From Tardiphaga sp051811025 (GTDB lineage Bacteria > Pseudomonadota > Alphaproteobacteria > Rhizobiales > Xanthobacteraceae), in NCBI RefSeq assembly GCF_051811025.1, contig NZ_JBPWQE010000001.1, positions 5,642,001-5,706,000 of the forward strand: 64,000 nucleotides of DNA. The letters are read 5' to 3'. A program made the position numbers and the translations under genes. Shown here in pieces: positions 1 through 8,363 of the stretch; the stretch's first letter is position 1; the number at the start of each line of letters is the position of its first letter. The notes beneath the pieces are model-generated. The model saw only the letters and a list, made by a program, of their open reading frames with translations, searched no databases and was not told the origin of the DNA.

Positions 1-505
1 TGATCTTGTAGCCCGCCTGCTCAAGCAGATCGCTCCAGATCTCCACATGCATCGACTGCTGCTTCAGCGGAAAGCCGTAATAGGCTTTCTTCTTGGTCTG
101 ACCGTTCATCAGATAGGCCGTTTCGACCGTATTCGGCGCAAACTTGTCCTTCATCGGCGCCAGGATGTCGGTCAAATCCTCCAGCTTGCCCTCAAAGGCC
201 CACTTGCCCGACGCCTGCACGTCATAAGTATCGGCATAGGCAACGTCCGGCGGCGTGCCGGAATCCAGCGCGGCCACCGTCTTCGGGATCATGTCCTGAA
301 TGGCATATTGCGAGAGTTCGACCTTGATCTTGGTCTTGTCCTCGAACTTTTTGATCGCCGCCAGCAGCGATTCATCTTCGGATTTGTAGAAACCCTTGCT
401 GAACCAGACGGTGATGCTTTGCTGCGCGAAGGCGGGCGCTGCGGTCAGAAACAAGCCGGAAGCGGCAGTGGCCAAAACAAGCGCACGGGTACCCTTGGTG
501 ATCAA
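1..505 (-). CDS. ABC transporter sugar-type substrate-binding protein (partial, N-terminal part)
   Basis: This is the N-terminal 168 codons of a periplasmic extracellular solute-binding protein (family 1), the ligand-capturing part of an ABC importer, probably for a sugar or related compound. The gene runs leftward out of the window, so its C-terminus is missing. I chose a TTG start at 505 because the minus strand carries a strong AGGGAGGA ribosome-binding site just upstream. A basic N-terminus and hydrophobic signal peptide end in AFA before QQSITVW. The mature part shows the ITVWFSKGFYKSEDES opening and a TPPDVAYADTYD segment, typical of sugar binders. The permease and ATPase genes would lie outside the window. 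The substrate cannot be told. Confidence 0.8.
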   Translation of the reverse strand, partial: MITKGTRALVLATAASGLFLTAAPAFAQQSITVWFSKGFYKSEDESLLAAIKKFEDKTKIKVELSQYAIQDMIPKTVAALDSGTPPDVAYADTYDVQASGKWAFEGKLEDLTDILAPMKDKFAPNTVETAYLMNGQTKKKAYYGFPLKQQSMHVEIWSDLLEQAGYKI

Positions 506-645
506 GACGTCGTCCTCCCTGATGATTGTTTTTCTTGAGACTACCTCTTTCTATTTATCCGTCCAGTGAAGAAGTCGATGCTGCGCTGCACTTGTCTGAC
601 AACTTCGCAAGGGTTAGGTCTTCGTGATTACGAGGAGAAAATCGG

Positions 646-1398
646 ATGCTTGTCGCTGCCGCCAAGGCGTTATCGCAAATTCTTTCACCACCGATGCGCA
701 GCATCCTGTGGAAGTCGATCGGACTTGCCCTGGTTTTAATCACCGTATTGGCGATCGGCATGCAGCGGCTGTTGAACTGGGCTGCCACTTCGGGCGGCGT
801 CTGGGCCGAAAGTGCTGTCGGGTCGGACTACCACACGATGATCAATATGCTGTCCTGGATCTTGTCGATCGCCGCCGGCCTAAGCGTCGTCGCAGGTGCA
901 ATCTTTCTGATGCCGGCGATCACGTCACTGGTCGCCAGCGTGTTCGTCGATGATGTCGCCGATGTCGTCGAGCGCGAGCACTATCCCGCGGAGCGTGTCG
1001 GCGTCGCATTGCCGTTCGGGCTCGCCATTACCGAAGGCGGCAAGACCGCGCTGCTGACCATCGCGGTCTATCTGATCGCGCTGCCCTTCGTGTTGTTCGC
1101 CGGCATTGGTTTCATCGTCTTCTTCATCGCGACCGCCTGGCTGCTCGGCCGCGAATATTTCGAGCTGGCCGCCATGCGGTTCCGCTCACCGGCGGACGCC
1201 AAGGCGATGCGCAAGCAGCATGCGGCGACGGTGTTCACCGCCGGGCTGTTCATTGCAGCCTTCGTCTCTATCCCGATCGTCAACCTGGCCACGCCGCTAT
1301 TCGGCATGGCCTTCATGGTCCATATGCACAAGCGATTGAGCGGCCCGCGACCGGAGCTGATCGAGCCGGGTCGGGTGACGAGGATACCGGTGGCCTAG
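646..1398 (+). CDS. EI24/CysZ-family inner-membrane protein
   Basis: A 250-residue polytopic membrane protein of the EI24 domain family, which includes the sulfate permease CysZ. Hydrophobic stretches lie at about residues 20-45, 66-95, 130-168 and 205-235, the layout expected for the family. The start at 646 has a GAGGAG site about nine bases upstream. Transport of sulfate is known for E. coli CysZ, but nothing here links this gene to cysteine synthesis, so the substrate is open. The stop codon overlaps that of the convergent nth gene by four bases (CTAG). Confidence 0.75.
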   Translation: MLVAAAKALSQILSPPMRSILWKSIGLALVLITVLAIGMQRLLNWAATSGGVWAESAVGSDYHTMINMLSWILSIAAGLSVVAGAIFLMPAITSLVASVFVDDVADVVEREHYPAERVGVALPFGLAITEGGKTALLTIAVYLIALPFVLFAGIGFIVFFIATAWLLGREYFELAAMRFRSPADAKAMRKQHAATVFTAGLFIAAFVSIPIVNLATPLFGMAFMVHMHKRLSGPRPELIEPGRVTRIPVA

Positions 1399-2171
1399 AC
1401 CACCGTCTTCTCCGGCCACTGGCACAGATCGTTGATCAGACATACCTCGCAGCGCGGCTTGCGCGCGAGGCACGTGTAGCGGCCGTGCAAGATCAGCCAA
1501 TGATGGGCATGCAGCATGAACTCTTCGGGAATCACGCGCTCCAATTCGAGTTCGACCTCCAGCACGTTCTTGCCCGGCGCCATATTGGTGCGATTGCCGA
1601 CGCGAAACACATGGGTATCCACGGCCATCGTATGCTCGCCGAACGCCATGTTGAGTACGACATTGGCTGTTTTGCGCCCGGCACCCGGCAGTGATTCGAT
1701 TTCGGCGCGGGTGCGCGGCACGACGCCGCCGAATTCGCGGATCAGCTTTTCCGACAGCGCGATGACGTTCTTCGCCTTGGTGCGGTAGAGTCCGATCGTC
1801 TTGATGTAGTCCCGCACCGTCTCTTCGCCGAGATCAATCATTTTCTGCGGCGTATCGGCGATGGGAAACAGCGCGCGAGTCGCCTTGTTGACGCCGGCGT
1901 CGGTCGCCTGCGCCGACAACACCACAGCCACGAGCAGCGTATAGGGATTGAGATGCTCGAGCTCGCCCTTGGGCTCGGGATTGGCCTTGCGGAAGCGCGA
2001 GAAGGCTTCATGGACCTGGGCTTTGGTCCAAGGCTTCAACTTGTTCGGTTTCAGCTTGATAGGCTTCGGCTTGGCCATCTTCTTCGCAGGCGCCTTGACC
2101 GCTTTCGCTACAACCTTCTTTGCAGGACTGGATTTCGTGCTGGCGGGGAGCTTGCGGGTGATTTTCGGCAT
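1395..2171 (-). CDS. nth: endonuclease III (DNA glycosylase/AP lyase)
   Basis: Removes oxidised pyrimidines from DNA and nicks the abasic site in base excision repair. The 258-residue protein has the helix-hairpin-helix LPGAGRKTANVVL with catalytic Lys near 167, the catalytic Asp near 185 in MAVDTHVFRV, and a C-terminal iron-sulfur loop with cysteines near 234, 241, 244 and 250 (C-X6-C-X2-C-X5-C). About 45 N-terminal residues form a Lys/Ala/Pro-rich extension absent from E. coli Nth. I chose the ATG at 2171. No clear ribosome-binding site precedes it, and an in-frame ATG at 2195 would overlap the divergent DUF2244 start. A possible -10 element ten bases upstream would make the message almost leaderless. 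Confidence 0.93.
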   Translation of the reverse strand: MPKITRKLPASTKSSPAKKVVAKAVKAPAKKMAKPKPIKLKPNKLKPWTKAQVHEAFSRFRKANPEPKGELEHLNPYTLLVAVVLSAQATDAGVNKATRALFPIADTPQKMIDLGEETVRDYIKTIGLYRTKAKNVIALSEKLIREFGGVVPRTRAEIESLPGAGRKTANVVLNMAFGEHTMAVDTHVFRVGNRTNMAPGKNVLEVELELERVIPEEFMLHAHHWLILHGRYTCLARKPRCEVCLINDLCQWPEKTVV

Positions 2172-2193
2172 CAAAGGGATATACTGAGGGACC

Positions 2194-2712
2194 ATGACAT
2201 CAGGCAACGACTTTGACGTCCTGCAGGAACCGATGCTGTTCAGCGCGCTGCTGCGTCCGCATCGCGCGCTGGGTCGCAAGGGCTTCCTCGTGCTCATGGG
2301 TTTCATCAGCGCGGTCTCGTTCGGCGCGGGGATGGCCTTCCTGCTAATGGGCGCCTGGCCGGTGTTCGGCTTCTTCGGCCTCGACCTGCTGGCGATCTAT
2401 ATCGCCTTCAAGATCTACGACAGACGCGCCAGGGCCACCGAAGAGATCACGGTCACGCCGTCGGAAATCCGTGTGCGCCGGGTCAGCCCATCAGGCGACG
2501 TCGTGGAATGGGCATTCAATCCGCTCTGGGTGCAGATCGATCAGGTGTGCCACGCCGAATTCGGCATCGAGCAGCTTTTTCTGGTGTCGCGCGGCCGTCG
2601 GGTGTCGATCGCACGGTTCCTCGGCGCGGAGGAAAAGGCAAGCTTTATCAAAGCCTTGATGGAAGCGCTCCAGGCTGCCAAACGCGGCCCGACCTATAAT
2701 CCGGTGAGCTGA
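2194..2712 (+). CDS. DUF2244 membrane protein
   Basis: A 172-residue protein of the DUF2244 family, common in alphaproteobacteria and without an established function. Two closely spaced transmembrane helices lie at about residues 29-75 (ending in FFGLDLLAIYIAFK), followed by a soluble C-terminal domain of about 95 residues. A GAGGG ribosome-binding site sits just before the ATG. It is divergent from nth with only 22 bases between the two start codons, so at least one promoter must lie inside the other gene. Confidence 0.8.
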   Translation: MTSGNDFDVLQEPMLFSALLRPHRALGRKGFLVLMGFISAVSFGAGMAFLLMGAWPVFGFFGLDLLAIYIAFKIYDRRARATEEITVTPSEIRVRRVSPSGDVVEWAFNPLWVQIDQVCHAEFGIEQLFLVSRGRRVSIARFLGAEEKASFIKALMEALQAAKRGPTYNPVS

Positions 2713-2766
2713 TGATCCACCGGGAAACGGGTGGTTTGCGCGCCGGGACAGGCCTACATCGATATC

Positions 2767-3675
2767 ATGATGAATCTTGCCAGAGACCTAGCGATGACTG
2801 AGCATCGCCCGATCAAGCCGGGCCAGCGCGACGCGGCCCTGCGCGATTACGATTCCGTACGCCGTGCCATCGGCTTCATGCACTCACAGTGGCGGGACCA
2901 GCCCAACATCGAGGCCGTGGCGGACGCCGCAAGCGTGACGCCGGACGAGTTGTACCACCTGTTCCGCCGCTGGGCCGGACTGACACCGAAAGCGTTCATG
3001 CAGGCGCTGACGCTCGATCACGCCAAGCACCTGCTGCGCGATTCCGCCAGCGTCCTCGACGCAGCGCTCGACTCCGGCCTTTCCGGCCCGGGCCGGCTGC
3101 ACGATCTGTTTGTAACCCATGAAGCGATGTCACCCGGAGAATGGAAAACCGGCGGCGCCGGCATGGAGTTGCGCTACGGCTTCCATCCCTCGCCGTTCGG
3201 CACAGCGATCGTGATCGCCAGCGACCGCGGCCTTGCAGGTCTCGCTTTCTCCGATCCAGGCGACGAACAGCGCGCTTTCGCCGACATGAGCCGGCGCTGG
3301 CCCGCGGCCACATTGATTGAGGACACTCCCGGCACAGCCGGACTGGCGCAGCGCATCTTCGACAGCAAGCTGTGGCGCCCGGACCAACCGTTGCGGGTGG
3401 TGCTGATCGGCACCGACTTCGAAGTCCGTGTCTGGGAAACGCTGCTGAAAATCCCGATGGGCCGCGCCGTCAGCTATTCGGATATCGCCTGCAAGATCGA
3501 AAACCCGAAGGCCGCACGCGCCGTCGGCGCCGCCGTCGGCAGGAATCCGATTTCCTTCGTGGTGCCGTGCCACCGCGCGCTCGGCAAGTCCGGCGCGCTG
3601 ACGGGTTATCATTGGGGCATCACACGGAAGCAGGCAATGATCGGCTGGGAGGCCGGACAGGTCGGGGTGAGCTAA
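2767..3675 (+). CDS. AraC-type HTH / methylated-DNA-protein cysteine methyltransferase fusion (Ada-like)
   Basis: A two-domain protein: an AraC-family helix-turn-helix at about residues 30-125 and an O6-alkylguanine-DNA alkyltransferase domain at about 135-302. The alkyl-acceptor cysteine is near residue 268 in VVPCHR. Such proteins directly reverse O6-methylguanine. The N-terminal zinc-cysteine domain of E. coli Ada, which senses methyl phosphotriesters, is absent, so if the protein also regulates transcription it must be switched on differently. The start is uncertain: GTG at 2731, ATG at 2767 or 2770, and ATG at 2794 are all in frame, and none has a strong ribosome-binding site. Confidence 0.87.
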   Translation: MMNLARDLAMTEHRPIKPGQRDAALRDYDSVRRAIGFMHSQWRDQPNIEAVADAASVTPDELYHLFRRWAGLTPKAFMQALTLDHAKHLLRDSASVLDAALDSGLSGPGRLHDLFVTHEAMSPGEWKTGGAGMELRYGFHPSPFGTAIVIASDRGLAGLAFSDPGDEQRAFADMSRRWPAATLIEDTPGTAGLAQRIFDSKLWRPDQPLRVVLIGTDFEVRVWETLLKIPMGRAVSYSDIACKIENPKAARAVGAAVGRNPISFVVPCHRALGKSGALTGYHWGITRKQAMIGWEAGQVGVS

Positions 3676-3710
3676 AGACGAGTCAGAGACGCTGGGCGTG
3701 ACTTCTGTAA

Positions 3711-3743
3711 CCAGCAGGCCGCGAGATGGACGCGACCTGCTGG
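3711..3743. terminator. long hairpin between convergent genes
   Basis: An inverted repeat with 13-base arms (one mismatch) and a seven-base loop, the arms being CCAGCAGGCCGCG and CGCGACCTGCTGG. It lies between the converging alkyltransferase and MFS genes. No T-run follows on either strand, so intrinsic termination is only probable. Confidence 0.45.
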
Positions 3744-3753
3744 ATCGCGATGA

Positions 3754-5121
3754 TCAGGAAACTTCCTTCAGCACCGGCACTGCCGCCTCGTCTGGCTTCA
3801 TTTCTTCCAGACTACGATTGCGGGGCTCGATACCCAGCGCCCATACCGTGATAATCTGCAGCACCAGCAATCCGATCATCAGTGCCATCACACCTGCAAC
3901 GCCCCGTGCCTCGAAGAGCGTCACCACCAGGAACGGCGTCACGATGGTGGCGCCACGCCCCAGCGTATTGACGATCCCCGATGCCCGCAGACGCACTTCG
4001 GTCGGGAACAGTTCGGGGATGTAGATGCCGAACAGCAGCGCAACCAGCACATAGATCGGGATCGTGAGCGCGAAGCCCACCGCTGGCAGCAGCAGCGGAT
4101 CGGAAATCATCGGATAGATGATGCCCAGCACCACCGCGATCAGCGACGAACCGATGATGGTCGGCTTGCGACCCCAACGATCCGCTGTCAACGCGCCGAT
4201 GGCCGAGCCGACCGGAGCACCCAGCGCCATCAGCAACGAGTAACTGAACGACGTCGCGACGCTCAATCCCTGCTTGATGAAGAACACCGGCAGCCAGGTC
4301 ACGAAGCCATACAGTAATGTGTTGATGGTGATCAGGCAGACCGAACCGACGATCATGCGCGACAGCAGCGGCGGCGCGAACAGCGACGACAGCTGGCCGG
4401 ACGCCTGCACGGTCGGGACCGTGGTCACCGGCGGCAGCGGCTTGCCCTGGGCAGCCTCGCTCTCGATCTTCTGCATGAGCGCCTCAGCTTCCTCGCGGCG
4501 GCCGACGGCCTCGAGCCAGCGCGGCGACTCCGGCAGGTTCTTGCGCATGTACCAGACCACCAGCGCACCGATGCCGCCGAGCACGAACATGGCGCGCCAT
4601 CCGAACATCGGCACCACGAACGAGGCCACCAGTAGCGCCACCGGCAGGCCACTAACGACGCAGACGGCCATCAGCCCTAGATACTTGCCGCGCGAACGTG
4701 CGGGAACGAACTCGGTCATCGTCGAGTAGCCGACCACGTTTTCAGCGCCGAGCCCGAGGCCCATTACGAAGCGGCAGAGGATCAGGATGGTCATGTTTGG
4801 TGCGAATGCCGCCGCAAGCGATGCCACGCCGAACAGCAACAGATTGAACTGGTAGGAGAATCGACGGCCGTAGCGATCACCGAGAAAGCCCGTGGCGAAC
4901 GAGCCGAGCATCATTCCGAAGAACGTCGCCGAAATGAACAGCGCATTCTCGGCGAGTGTCGAGAAGCCGCTTTTGAGCGTCACGCCCAGCACTGTTCCTG
5001 CGATGTAGATGTCAAAGCCGTCGAAAAACATTCCAATCCCGATCAACGTCATGATGCGGTAGTGGAACGGTCCGATCGGCAGCCGGTCCAACCGGCCGCC
5101 TGCATTTACTGATGTCGGCAT
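3754..5121 (-). CDS. MFS transporter (sugar/organic-acid porter type)
   Basis: A 455-residue major facilitator carrier with twelve predicted membrane helices. Family signatures are FDGFDIYIAGT in helix 1, GDRYGRR in loop 2-3, PESPRWL before the central loop, and a second loop motif ADRWGRK in the C-terminal half. The PESPRWL element is typical of the sugar porter and aromatic/organic-acid symporter branches. It is the last gene of a GntR regulator - aldehyde dehydrogenase - transporter set on the minus strand, which suggests uptake of the compound the dehydrogenase acts on. The substrate cannot be read from sequence. Confidence 0.85.
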   Translation of the reverse strand: MPTSVNAGGRLDRLPIGPFHYRIMTLIGIGMFFDGFDIYIAGTVLGVTLKSGFSTLAENALFISATFFGMMLGSFATGFLGDRYGRRFSYQFNLLLFGVASLAAAFAPNMTILILCRFVMGLGLGAENVVGYSTMTEFVPARSRGKYLGLMAVCVVSGLPVALLVASFVVPMFGWRAMFVLGGIGALVVWYMRKNLPESPRWLEAVGRREEAEALMQKIESEAAQGKPLPPVTTVPTVQASGQLSSLFAPPLLSRMIVGSVCLITINTLLYGFVTWLPVFFIKQGLSVATSFSYSLLMALGAPVGSAIGALTADRWGRKPTIIGSSLIAVVLGIIYPMISDPLLLPAVGFALTIPIYVLVALLFGIYIPELFPTEVRLRASGIVNTLGRGATIVTPFLVVTLFEARGVAGVMALMIGLLVLQIITVWALGIEPRNRSLEEMKPDEAAVPVLKEVS

Positions 5122-5197
5122 CGTCGTCTCTCCCTGTGTGTTTTCATGTCGATTGGCGCCGTCCCTCTGTGGGGGATCTGTTGGCGATCGCCTTGCT

Positions 5198-6727
5198 CTA
5201 GTTCAGTCGCTTCTGCCCCGCAGTGTCGCGATACCAGTCGAACGGACCATCGCCCGTCGCGACCATCACGCTCTTGGTGTTGAAGTGATCGTCGAAGCTT
5301 TCGGTGCCGCATTCACGGCCGATGCCACTGTCGTCCACGCCGCCCCAGGGCGATGCGGGATCGAGGCGATGATGATCGTTGATCCAGACTATCCCCGCCT
5401 TGACGCGGCCAGCGACGCGATGCGCGCGCGCGACATCACGGGTGCGAATGGCTGCTGCAAGCCCGAACGGGGAATCATTGGCCAGACGCAACGCATCGGC
5501 TTCGTCCTTGAACGGCGTGACAGATGTGAACGGACCGAACACCTCTTCCTGGAAGATGCGCATGTCCGACCGAACATCGGCGAACACCGTGGGCTCCACG
5601 AAGAACCCGTTTTCGTGACCGGCTATCTTTGCCGCTACGCCACCAGCAACCAGCCGGGCACCGTCTTCGTGACCGAAACGCGCATAGGAAAGCACGCGGT
5701 CACGCTGGCGCGCCGAGATCACCGGGCCGAGCTGCGTATTGGGATCGAACGGATCGCCGATGCGGATCGACTTCGTCTTGGCCTGCAGCTTGGCTACGAA
5801 CTCATCGTAGATCGAAGCCTGCACGATATGCCGTGAGGCGCAGACGCAAGTCTGGCCGGCGCCGATGAAAGCGCCGAAAGCGGCGTAATTGACCGCTTGA
5901 TCGACATCGAAATCATCGAACACCATGACGGGCGTCTTGCCGCCAAGCTCCATGGTCTGATGCGCGAACACCTTCGCTGCCGAAGCACCGGCGATGCGCC
6001 CAGCCTCGGTGCCGCCGGTCAACACCAGCTTGTTGATGTCGGGATGTTCGGACAACATCTTGCCGGCACTTGGGCCATAGCCCAGCACAATATTGAACAC
6101 ACCCGGCGGCAGGCCGGCTTCGGTGAAGATTTGCGCGAGCTTCAGCGTGGTCAGGGGCGTGTATTCCGAAGGCTTCACGACCGTCACGCAGCCGGTGGCC
6201 AGCACGGCCGCCAGCGACTTGCACAGAATCATCAGCGGGTGATTGAACGGCGTACAGTTCGCCACGATCCCGATCGGCGTGCGCAGTGTGTAGTTGAGAT
6301 ACGCACCTTCGACCGGGATGACCGAGTCGCGCCGCGCCAGCGCAACGCCGGCGAAATAGCGGAAGAAATCAGGGAGACGCGCAAGCTGCGCACGGGTCTC
6401 GTTGACTGGACGGCCGTTGTTCAACGTCTCCAGCCGGTACAATGTGTCGAGATTGGCCTCGAATGCATCGGCAAGCTTGTTGATGAGGCGCGCGCGGGCG
6501 CGCGTATCCAAGCCACCCCAGGCGCGTCCTTCGAACGCCGCACGCGCGCTCTTCATCGCATGATCGATATCGGCCGCGGTCGAATTGGGGATTCGCGCGA
6601 TGACGTCGCCCGTAGCCGGGTTTCGCACATCAATCATCTCGCCGTTGCCGGCTTCGACCTCACGGCCATCGACGAAGTTGCCGTGAATCTCGACATCGAT
6701 GGAGCCGGTTTTTGCTGGAATGTTCAT
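5198..6727 (-). CDS. NAD(P)-dependent aldehyde dehydrogenase
   Basis: A full-length 509-residue aldehyde dehydrogenase that oxidises an aldehyde to the acid. Visible active-site elements are the oxyanion Asn near 162 (TPFNHP), the cofactor-binding Lys near 185 (VVKPSEYTPL), general-base Glu260 (MELGGK) and catalytic Cys294 (GQTCVCASR). The start codon overlaps the GntR stop codon (ATGA), so the two are translationally coupled. The MFS gene follows 76 bases downstream. Closest in style to betaine- or semialdehyde-type dehydrogenases, but the substrate is unknown. Confidence 0.9.
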   Translation of the reverse strand: MNIPAKTGSIDVEIHGNFVDGREVEAGNGEMIDVRNPATGDVIARIPNSTAADIDHAMKSARAAFEGRAWGGLDTRARARLINKLADAFEANLDTLYRLETLNNGRPVNETRAQLARLPDFFRYFAGVALARRDSVIPVEGAYLNYTLRTPIGIVANCTPFNHPLMILCKSLAAVLATGCVTVVKPSEYTPLTTLKLAQIFTEAGLPPGVFNIVLGYGPSAGKMLSEHPDINKLVLTGGTEAGRIAGASAAKVFAHQTMELGGKTPVMVFDDFDVDQAVNYAAFGAFIGAGQTCVCASRHIVQASIYDEFVAKLQAKTKSIRIGDPFDPNTQLGPVISARQRDRVLSYARFGHEDGARLVAGGVAAKIAGHENGFFVEPTVFADVRSDMRIFQEEVFGPFTSVTPFKDEADALRLANDSPFGLAAAIRTRDVARAHRVAGRVKAGIVWINDHHRLDPASPWGGVDDSGIGRECGTESFDDHFNTKSVMVATGDGPFDWYRDTAGQKRLN

Positions 6728-7401
6728 AGATCTCTCCCTTCGACGATGATCGCGTTACGCGCCAAGGCCGGTAGCACGCGCTTTTCTGTTTTCTCGATAT
6801 GAGCCTTGATGATGCGCGCCGCGCCGCGCTGGTCGCGGCGCTGCATGGCGTCGATCAGGCTGACGTGCTCACCCACGAGCTGCATGTGATCGCGGCCCTT
6901 GACGTTGGCGATGCTGACACGCACCAGCCGGTCGGCCTGTTCGATCAGATCGCGCGCGGCCGACGCCATGCGCCGGTTGCCGGACGCCTGTGCCAGCGCG
7001 ATGTGGAAGGCCCGGTTGTAGTCGATGAAATCTTCCGCCGAGCCGTCGAACGACCGGTACTGGTCCAACCCGCGCAGGATGTCGTCCGAGGCCTGCTCGA
7101 TCGCCTCCGACACACAGGCCGGCTCGACCGCATAGCGAAACCGCAACAGGTCCCGGGCGTCCGAGATCGAGATCGGATTGACCCGGTAACCCTGGCGCGG
7201 CTGCACCGTCACGAGATGCTCCCGCTCCAGCCGCAGCAGAGCTTCGCGTACGGGCTGACGGCTGACCGCATAGCGCTCCGCCAATTCCTGTTCCCGCATA
7301 TCATCGCCCGGCATAAAGCGACACATGAGGATATCAGACCTGAGGCTATTGTAGACATTATCCCGAAGAAGCACGGATATTTCCTCTGATTCTTCTTCCA
7401 A
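6724..7401 (-). CDS. GntR family transcriptional regulator (FadR/FCD subfamily)
   Basis: A 225-residue regulator with an N-terminal winged helix (about residues 10-75, with AERYAVSRQPVREALLRLE as recognition region) and a C-terminal FCD ligand domain. Likely metal ligands are in DYNRAFHIAL, VGEHVSL and IIKAHIEKT. The TTG at 7401 is chosen because GAGGAG lies six bases upstream and no ATG fits the domain start. It is first in the operon with the aldehyde dehydrogenase and transporter and probably controls them in response to a carboxylate. The divergent hydrolase start is 144 bases away, so the spacer may hold a shared operator. Confidence 0.87.
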   Translation of the reverse strand: MEEESEEISVLLRDNVYNSLRSDILMCRFMPGDDMREQELAERYAVSRQPVREALLRLEREHLVTVQPRQGYRVNPISISDARDLLRFRYAVEPACVSEAIEQASDDILRGLDQYRSFDGSAEDFIDYNRAFHIALAQASGNRRMASAARDLIEQADRLVRVSIANVKGRDHMQLVGEHVSLIDAMQRRDQRGAARIIKAHIEKTEKRVLPALARNAIIVEGRDL

Positions 7402-7545
7402 GATGCTCCTCGTGAAATATCACGTCAAGTCAGATTTGCGCGATCGGGGACTTGCTTTTGCGCGGTGGTCCGGGACACAACAGGACAGGCGGATGCGACA
7501 GCCGATCAGGCTGCGGGCCGGAAGCTTTTGACGGGAGAGGCAAAA

Positions 7546-8337
7546 ATGGCAGATCGGCGCTTGGCAAACGGCACCGTCAATGCAGCGCAATTCGGCGAAG
7601 GACCAGCCATCGTGCTGCTTCACTCGCTGCTGTCTGACCGAGCAAGCTTCGACAGGATCGTGCCGTCACTGGCCAAAACCCACCGTGTCATTGTTCCCGA
7701 ATTGCCGGGCTTTGGGGGATCAGACGCCGTAAGCGGCGGACTGGCGGCGGTGGCGGACCGCGTGGCGGAGGCCGTCGGGGACTGCGGCGACGGCACGGAC
7801 ACGATCGTGCTCGGTAACGGCTATGGCGGTTTCGTTGCCTTGCAGATGGCGATCCGCCATCCGGGCATCGCAAGCCGTCTGGTTCTCGCCGATTGCGGCG
7901 CAGCGTTTTCCGAACCCGGTCGTGAGGCGTTCCGCAACATGGCGACGGCAGCATCGACCAAGGGATTGCCGGCGGTTACCGACGTCGCGATGCGACGCTT
8001 GTTCGCCGCCGAATTTCAGGAGCATAATCCGGAGCTGATGCGCGATCGCCGCGAGGCCTTTTTACGCACCAATCCCGGGGTGTTTCAAAGCGCCTGCGAG
8101 TCCTTGGCGACGCTGGACCTGCGCCCCGAGATCGGGACCGTCAAAGTGCCGGTGCTGGTACTGGTCGGCGAGCACGATGAAGCGACGCCACCACCGATGT
8201 CCAGAGAGCTTGCTGCCGGACTACCTGATGCACGGCTGATCGTGCTTCCGGGCTGCGCGCATGTCCCGCAGCTTCAGAAGCCGGACGTCTTTCTCGATGC
8301 GATCTCGGATTTCGTGTCGGTTGCGATGGCGCGCTAA
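7546..8337 (+). CDS. alpha/beta-hydrolase fold protein lacking the nucleophile serine
   Basis: A 263-residue alpha/beta-hydrolase with the HS oxyanion region near residue 26, PGFGGSD, an acid Asp near 211 (GEHDEATPP) and a catalytic-type His near 239 (CAHVPQ). The nucleophile elbow reads LGNGYGG, so Gly92 (codon GGC at 7819-7821) stands where Ser is expected (G-x-S-x-G). One A-to-G change from AGC would explain it. The protein may therefore be non-hydrolytic or use different chemistry. I chose the ATG at 7546 because GGGAGAGG lies just upstream; earlier in-frame codons lack such a site. It diverges from the GntR - aldehyde dehydrogenase - MFS set and may belong to that pathway. Confidence 0.83.
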   Translation: MADRRLANGTVNAAQFGEGPAIVLLHSLLSDRASFDRIVPSLAKTHRVIVPELPGFGGSDAVSGGLAAVADRVAEAVGDCGDGTDTIVLGNGYGGFVALQMAIRHPGIASRLVLADCGAAFSEPGREAFRNMATAASTKGLPAVTDVAMRRLFAAEFQEHNPELMRDRREAFLRTNPGVFQSACESLATLDLRPEIGTVKVPVLVLVGEHDEATPPPMSRELAAGLPDARLIVLPGCAHVPQLQKPDVFLDAISDFVSVAMAR

Positions 8338-8363
8338 CGGCGCCACGCAACCGAGCCCGTCGA

